Position numbers and translations under genes: made by a program
The notes under the pieces: model-generated
Told to the model about the DNA's origin: nothing
Seen by the model: only the letters and a program-made list of their open reading frames with translations
The model's database searches: none
Shown: positions 7,191 to 10,498 of the stretch, piece after piece
Layout: every line of letters begins with the position of its first letter
Position numbering within the stretch: position 1 is the first letter of the stretch
Source: an uncultured Ruminococcus sp.
GTDB taxonomy: Bacteria > Bacillota > Clostridia > Oscillospirales > Ruminococcaceae
Length of the DNA: 10,498 nucleotides
Reading direction: 5' to 3'
Assembly (NCBI GenBank): GCA_900550695.1
Contig: URTF01000069.1
Span: 1 to 10,498, forward strand

Positions 7191-7198
7191 CCACCTTT
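7191..7198 (-). promoter_or_regulatory. Ribosome binding site deciding the secA start
   Basis: AAAGGTGG on the - strand ends 10 nt before ATG 7180 but only 1 nt before ATG 7189. It therefore supports the shorter MGMFDGLFG start. Confidence 0.6.
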
Positions 7199-7216
7199 AA
7201 ATTCATTTGGACTTCC

Positions 7217-7265
7217 AAAAAACCTTTCACGGCAGCGTAATTGCGTCAATTTGATCCTGCCCGTG
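7217..7265 (-). promoter_or_regulatory. Structured secA leader: hairpin followed by T6, possible attenuator
   Basis: On the - strand CACGG-g-CAG (7265-7257) pairs with CTGCCGTG (7235-7228). An inner helix, AATTG/CAATT with an ACG loop (7251-7239), stacks inside it. After 5 bases (AAAGG) comes TTTTTT (7222-7217). It lies inside the secA leader between promoter and start codon. It resembles a conditional terminator or a structured control element; I do not recognise it as a named riboswitch. Confidence 0.5.
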
Positions 7266-7320
7266 CATCAATATTCTGAACGACCATAGATATACTATAT
7301 AAATATTAATATACTCTTAA

Positions 7321-7349
7321 ATTATATAACAAAAACACGGTTTTGTCAA
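7321..7349 (-). promoter_or_regulatory. Perfect consensus housekeeping promoter of secA
   Basis: On the - strand TTGACA (7349-7344), a 17-bp spacer, then TATAAT (7326-7321). Both hexamers match the sigma-A consensus exactly and the spacing is optimal. Transcription should start near 7314, giving a leader of about 134 nt before the secA ATG. Confidence 0.9.
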
Positions 7350-7389
7350 TGGTTATAAGAGGTTTATTTATGACAGGATATTACTTTTT

Positions 7390-7431
7390 ATAAAAAATAT
7401 CGCACAAGGTCGCATGTTGCGATCTTGTGCG
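7390..7431 (-). terminator. Intrinsic terminator of the helicase-HNH operon
   Basis: CGCACAAG (7431-7424 on the - strand) pairs with CTTGTGCG (7408-7401). After one mismatch, TCGC/GCGA (7422-7419 with 7413-7410) pair around a 5-nt loop. A T-rich tail follows (7400-7390: ATATTTTTTAT). It begins 17 bases after the stop of the 188-aa gene and isolates the operon from secA. Confidence 0.88.
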
Positions 7432-7448
7432 GCAAATTCACATAAATG

Positions 7449-8015
7449 TTATGAACGTTTGCCTTTGATGAGCTGTGTGTGCCAGTCAGGACGAAGTCGC
7501 AAGATAACAGTTTCATCAAGTTCTATATCACAGAATCGGCACTGTTCATAACCTTTTAAGTAGGTTTCTATGTTGAGTGCTTCAAGGGTATCAGAGATGT
7601 TTTTTATCAGCTTTGGAGTGCGGCGCTGATAGCCAAACTCACGGAGAATAGTTCTCTGTTTGAGGTATTTGCTTTGCTTGGGCGAAAAAATTATCTGGAG
7701 CTTTATGATTTTGAAATATTTTGCAAAAGCATCGCACATATCATTTTCGTCATCAAGATCAAGTTCATTTCTGCTCGCTGCTTCACCGAGGATAAGGCTT
7801 GCTGCGTTGAGTTCATCATCGGAAAGTTCATATTTGGTGAGATAGCCCATTACTGTGCGTCTAAATGTTTTGAGATCCTGACAGGAAGAGTCGGAAAGGT
7901 CGGCTCTGTACTCATTGAACATTGTGGTGATAACTTCATTCTGCTGTGATAATTTCATATCACCGAGAATAATATAGTTTGCAATATCAAGGGGGGTTAT
8001 TTTATAGTCTATCAT
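7449..8015 (-). CDS. Unrecognised 188-aa protein, partner of the helicase-HNH
   Basis: I do not recognise this family. The protein is soluble, with no signal peptide or membrane segment. The N-terminal part (1-100) is acidic and probably helical (DLSDSS, ELSDDELN, ELDLDDENDMCDAF). The middle (about 112-138) is strongly basic (KQSKYLKQRTILREFGYQRRTPK spread over that span), which could contact nucleic acid. The C-terminal end has a CxxC (C159, C162 in QCRFCDIELDE) and RPDWH with H179, a possible but incomplete metal site. Its ATG overlaps the helicase stop as ATGA (8012-8015), with AAAGGTG (8023-8029) 7 nt upstream, so translation is coupled and a fixed ratio with the helicase is likely. A strong terminator follows. 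It may be a subunit, an effector or a specificity factor; this is inference. Confidence 0.85.
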   Translation of the reverse strand: MIDYKITPLDIANYIILGDMKLSQQNEVITTMFNEYRADLSDSSCQDLKTFRRTVMGYLTKYELSDDELNAASLILGEAASRNELDLDDENDMCDAFAKYFKIIKLQIIFSPKQSKYLKQRTILREFGYQRRTPKLIKNISDTLEALNIETYLKGYEQCRFCDIELDETVILRLRPDWHTQLIKGKRS

Positions 8016-10246
8016 TCCTTGTCACCTTTCTGTGCGTTGCATCTGCGGCATAAAACCTGGAGATTATCAGCTGTTGTAAGTCCACCCTTTGATAAAGGTT
8101 TTATATGATCTATCTGCAAAAATTCGTGCGTTTTTGATTTAAAGCCGCAGTTTGCACAAACATAAAAACCGTCCTTGTCTTTAGATCTTTCAAATATTGT
8201 ATCTCTCAGACCGATTCCGTATGCTGGGTATTTGTCGATGATCTTCTGAAGCGGAAGTTCTTCGATCTTACGTTTTTCTGCTGCTGTTTCAGGTTTGAGC
8301 GGGATCGTCGGGATATCGCCCGAAAGCTTGTCGAGTTCGACCTGTATCATTTTTTTGAAGAAATAAATATTTGAATAGTAGATCGGGAAGATGCTTCCGT
8401 TTTCTTCCCAAAGACCCTTTATGTATTCGGCTTCTTCGCTTCTGCGCATATCTTTGTCGTAGATCTCTTTTGCAATAACGGACAGGTCAAGCTTCTTTCT
8501 GTCGATCTCGTCAAAAGTGATGAAAAGGGGTTCTGTTTCTTTCTGTGCATAGAATTTGAGAAGATATTCAATATCCTTGGGATTGTATGCGGGGATCATA
8601 TTGTCATCAAAATAGCTCTCCCTGCATATTTCGGTAAGTTCACGAAGCTTTTCTTCGGGAATGACCTCCTCTGTGATATTGTGATCTTCAAAAAGATATG
8701 GGAGAGCCTTGATAAGCTCATCGTATGCGTTTTTTGTGCTGTTGTATACAAGTATCTGATGATAACGCTCCATACTTTGCTCATCAATGGAATCAATAAA
8801 TGAAAATGTGTACATTCCAAGAGGAATGCGTTCAATAGCCGGAATACCTTCAAGCCGGGAAGTGTCTACCGCAGTATCGGCGATAAGTGCGAATTCTTCA
8901 AGCTTTGCAATGGCGATCATTCGCATTTCGTGCGCTTTGCGTTTTGTTTCGCTGTCACCACGAACATAACTGCCCTCGGTGAGCGTTTCGGGGTTGACCC
9001 AAGCTATCCTACTATTCCAGTTATCGATAAAGCTGACAATGTAGGCTTCTTTTGTGCCGCCTGCACGTTCGCCGCGAAGAGCTCTGCCGACCATCTGCGT
9101 CATAAGAACGGTCGAAACAGTCGGGCGTGTGAGAAATACAGAATGTGTCTTGGGAAGATCTGTACCCTCGGTGAGAATATTTACGTTAATAAGCACCTGT
9201 ATTTCATTGTTGCGATAGCTTTCAATTTTTTTATTGTTTTCTTCGGTCGAGATCGTGACGCCTGTAATCATATCACGAACGGAAGAGATTATATAATCGG
9301 ACCTTATTCCGTATTTTTTGCCCTGTTCATTAAAAAGTGCATTAAGAGCGATAGCGTGATTCTGATTGAGTGCAAAAACTATTGTCGGACCATAGGTTTT
9401 ATAGTTCTCAAAGTATTTGTTGACAATGAATTTATTACGTTCACTGTTGTTTGCGATCTCTTCAGCGAGTTCCTCTGGGATAATATCAAGGTTTTCAATA
9501 TTTTTAATAGCTTTAAGTCCAAGCTGACCTCCAAGAAGGATATCCGTGTTAAATTCCTGACATACCGGTTTTGCAAGGATCTCTTTTTTGATAAGCGTAT
9601 CAAGATCTGTTTTATAAACAATGTCATCTGTAAAGATCTGCTTTAGAGCCCCTGCTTCTTCTTCCGATGTTCGGAAAGGCGTTGCTGTGAGTCCGAGAAG
9701 TTTAGCGCTTGCTGCCTTTTTAAAAACGTGATCGATGATCTTTCTGTACGATTTTGCGACTGCGTGATGAGCTTCATCGATAACAAGATATATTTCTTCA
9801 TTTTTCAGCCAATCATCAAGAAGATCAAGATTTCGGATAAGGCTGTCTTTGCTTGTAAAAAGGATATTGTCCGATTTTTTTATATGTATTGGCTTATCGT
9901 GAATTCCTGAAATTATGCGGTAGCTGAACGAAGTATTGTTTATCATAATATCAGTGTAGGCGTTGAGGGAAAATGCCTCGGCAGCCTGTTCAAGCAGTAA
10001 GTGTCTGTGTGCGATCCAAAGTATCTTTTTATCCTTGTCGATCGCATTTTTCAGAAGCCAGTATGCGGCTGTCAGGGTTTTTCCGCCGCCCGTGGGCAAT
10101 ACAAGAAGAGTTTTAAAGTCAGGCTTGGAATTAAGCTTGTCCAAAGCCTGCATTGCATCTATCTGGTGTTCATAGAGTGTGCGTGGATTTTTCCCTTTGG
10201 CTGGTGTAATTATCTTAGCGTTTGTATTTTCAACTTGTAAGCTCAT
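8012..10246 (-). CDS. SF2 (DEAD/DEAH, ResIII-type) helicase with C-terminal HNH nuclease
   Basis: 744 aa. Helicase motifs in order: YEHQ (25-28), Walker A PTGGGKT (51-57), DEAH box (157-160), LTATPFR (186-192), ILTEGTDLP (about 357-365) and QMVGRALRG (384-392), together a full two-lobe SF2 motor of the ResIII/COG1061 type. Residues about 400-660 form an uncharacterised, mostly charged region. The last 50 residues are a complete HNH nuclease: C697/C700, IDH (712-714), N728, C733/C736 and N737. All expected catalytic and zinc residues are present. It should hydrolyse ATP to track on DNA and cut it; the substrate is unknown. ZRANB3, a eukaryotic SNF2 motor with an HNH domain, shows that such a pairing can act as an ATP-dependent nuclease. 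The start has AAAGGGG (10254-10260) 7 nt upstream. A defence role is inferred from architecture and context only. Confidence 0.9.
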   Translation of the reverse strand: MSLQVENTNAKIITPAKGKNPRTLYEHQIDAMQALDKLNSKPDFKTLLVLPTGGGKTLTAAYWLLKNAIDKDKKILWIAHRHLLLEQAAEAFSLNAYTDIMINNTSFSYRIISGIHDKPIHIKKSDNILFTSKDSLIRNLDLLDDWLKNEEIYLVIDEAHHAVAKSYRKIIDHVFKKAASAKLLGLTATPFRTSEEEAGALKQIFTDDIVYKTDLDTLIKKEILAKPVCQEFNTDILLGGQLGLKAIKNIENLDIIPEELAEEIANNSERNKFIVNKYFENYKTYGPTIVFALNQNHAIALNALFNEQGKKYGIRSDYIISSVRDMITGVTISTEENNKKIESYRNNEIQVLINVNILTEGTDLPKTHSVFLTRPTVSTVLMTQMVGRALRGERAGGTKEAYIVSFIDNWNSRIAWVNPETLTEGSYVRGDSETKRKAHEMRMIAIAKLEEFALIADTAVDTSRLEGIPAIERIPLGMYTFSFIDSIDEQSMERYHQILVYNSTKNAYDELIKALPYLFEDHNITEEVIPEEKLRELTEICRESYFDDNMIPAYNPKDIEYLLKFYAQKETEPLFITFDEIDRKKLDLSVIAKEIYDKDMRRSEEAEYIKGLWEENGSIFPIYYSNIYFFKKMIQVELDKLSGDIPTIPLKPETAAEKRKIEELPLQKIIDKYPAYGIGLRDTIFERSKDKDGFYVCANCGFKSKTHEFLQIDHIKPLSKGGLTTADNLQVLCRRCNAQKGDKE

Positions 10247-10253
10247 ATTTTTG

Positions 10254-10260
10254 CCCCTTT
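10254..10260 (-). promoter_or_regulatory. Ribosome binding site of the helicase-HNH gene
   Basis: AAAGGGG on the - strand, 7 nt before ATG 10246. It supports MSLQVENTNA as the N-terminus. Confidence 0.7.
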
Positions 10261-10267
10261 ACAGTCA

Positions 10268-10289
10268 TTTTGTCAGACAAAAATGTCTG
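10268..10289. promoter_or_regulatory. Overlapping palindromes, probable operator of the helicase-HNH operon
   Basis: TTTTGTC-A-GACAAAA (10268-10282) is a perfect 7-bp dyad, and CAGACA-AAAA-TGTCTG (10274-10289) is a perfect 6-bp dyad overlapping it. Both lie between the -10 box and the Shine-Dalgarno, where a bound repressor would block transcription. It does not match the Firmicutes LexA box (CGAAC-N4-GTTCG). The cognate regulator is unknown; the divergent gene at 10436 is a candidate. Confidence 0.6.
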
Positions 10290-10296
10290 TATTCTC

Positions 10297-10324
10297 ATTA
10301 TATCATATTGGACACAAAAAGCAA
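10297..10324 (-). promoter_or_regulatory. Probable promoter of the helicase-HNH operon
   Basis: On the - strand a perfect TATAAT -10 box (10302-10297) is preceded by a 16-bp spacer and TTGCTT (10324-10319), only a 3/6 match to the -35 consensus. The weak -35 fits a low or regulated promoter. Confidence 0.6.
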
Positions 10325-10346
10325 TAGATGACCCATTTATTTTTTC

Positions 10347-10372
10347 AAGGTGGGATTTTTTTTACCCACCTT
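10347..10372. promoter_or_regulatory. Inverted repeat with T8 loop in the divergent spacer
   Basis: AAGGTGGG (10347-10354) and CCCACCTT (10365-10372) are perfect 8-bp arms around ATTTTTTTTA. It lies between the two divergent promoters and upstream of both. It could be a second operator, or a terminator-like hairpin insulating the promoters. Its sequence differs from the 10268-10289 palindromes, so a different protein may bind. Confidence 0.5.
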
Positions 10373-10392
10373 ACATAATTAATTCTGACCTC

Positions 10393-10421
10393 TTGAAATA
10401 ATTCCTGCAATATGCTATAAT
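10393..10421 (+). promoter_or_regulatory. Consensus-like promoter of the divergent gene
   Basis: TTGAAA (10393-10398), a 17-bp spacer, then TATAAT (10416-10421). The -10 box ends 14 bases before the ATG at 10436, so the transcript leader would be only about 8 nt, without room for a Shine-Dalgarno. Confidence 0.7.
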
Positions 10422-10435
10422 TTATGGGTATTACT

Positions 10436-10498
10436 ATGACAACAATACTAAACACCAATAAAATACAGGAAAAAATCTGCGCCGAAATCCAATATAAA
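10436..10498 (+). CDS. 5' end of a divergent gene, possibly a regulator (truncated by the window)
   Basis: An ATG at 10436 opens a frame of 21 codons that is still open at the window edge (MTTILNTNKIQEKICAEIQY, then K). An in-frame ATG at 10424 is too close to the -10 box to be used from that promoter. The fragment is too short for a family call. The helix-forming, charged start (KIQEKICAEIQYK) would suit the lead-in helix of an XRE-type helix-turn-helix protein, which fits a divergent gene beside an operator, but that is a guess. No Shine-Dalgarno is visible, so translation may be leaderless. Confidence 0.5.
   Translation, partial: MTTILNTNKIQEKICAEIQYK

Noticed and set aside
7370..7393. 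Seven-codon + strand frame MTGYYFL with AAGAGG upstream
   Set aside because: It lies between the secA promoter and the operon terminator, leads to no downstream + strand gene and is short enough to be chance.
10268..10289. LexA/SOS box upstream of the helicase-HNH gene
   Set aside because: The dyads are TTTTGTC/GACAAAA and CAGACA/TGTCTG and do not match the Firmicutes CGAAC-N4-GTTCG consensus.

Overview
The window looks like the chromosome of a low-to-moderate-GC gut or rumen Clostridia, most likely Ruminococcus or a close relative in Oscillospiraceae. The clearest pointer is a cellobiose 2-epimerase that, from memory, strongly resembles the Ruminococcus albus enzyme. The Firmicutes-type dnaK-dnaJ order, SecA with a C-terminal zinc motif, good Shine-Dalgarno sites and AT-rich spacers all agree. 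The organism call is an inference; no search was possible.

Layout. (1) 1-2516, + strand: the 3' two thirds of dnaK, a 102-bp spacer holding a long imperfect hairpin, then complete dnaJ. (2) 2514-2874: a gene-free, highly structured 361-bp stretch. It is bounded by inverted arrays of TAATNCG-type heptamers and contains several hairpins, including a 16-bp perfect bidirectional terminator. The outermost TAA of each array is the stop codon of the flanking gene. (3) 2872-4334, - strand: a cellobiose 2-epimerase gene followed 26 bp later by a small ComFB-like zinc-cysteine protein, probably one transcript. (4) 4439-7180, - strand: secA, driven by a perfect TTGACA-17-TATAAT promoter. Its leader of about 134 nt carries a terminator-like hairpin. 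(5) 7449-10246, - strand: a two-gene operon with an ATGA overlap. It encodes an SF2 helicase fused to a C-terminal HNH nuclease and a 188-aa protein I do not recognise, and it ends at a strong intrinsic terminator. (6) 10247-10498: a divergent regulatory region with palindromes and a promoter on each strand, then the first 21 codons of a + strand gene that runs off the window.

Regions 1 to 4 are mostly housekeeping: protein folding, protein secretion and cellobiose metabolism. Regions 5 and 6 look like an accessory cassette: a helicase-nuclease, a tightly coupled partner, an operator-like palindrome and a divergent, possibly regulatory, gene. This is the best candidate for a poorly described system, plausibly anti-phage defence or DNA processing. 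Nothing in the sequence proves that role. The second unusual item is the stop-to-stop repeat element between dnaJ and comFB.
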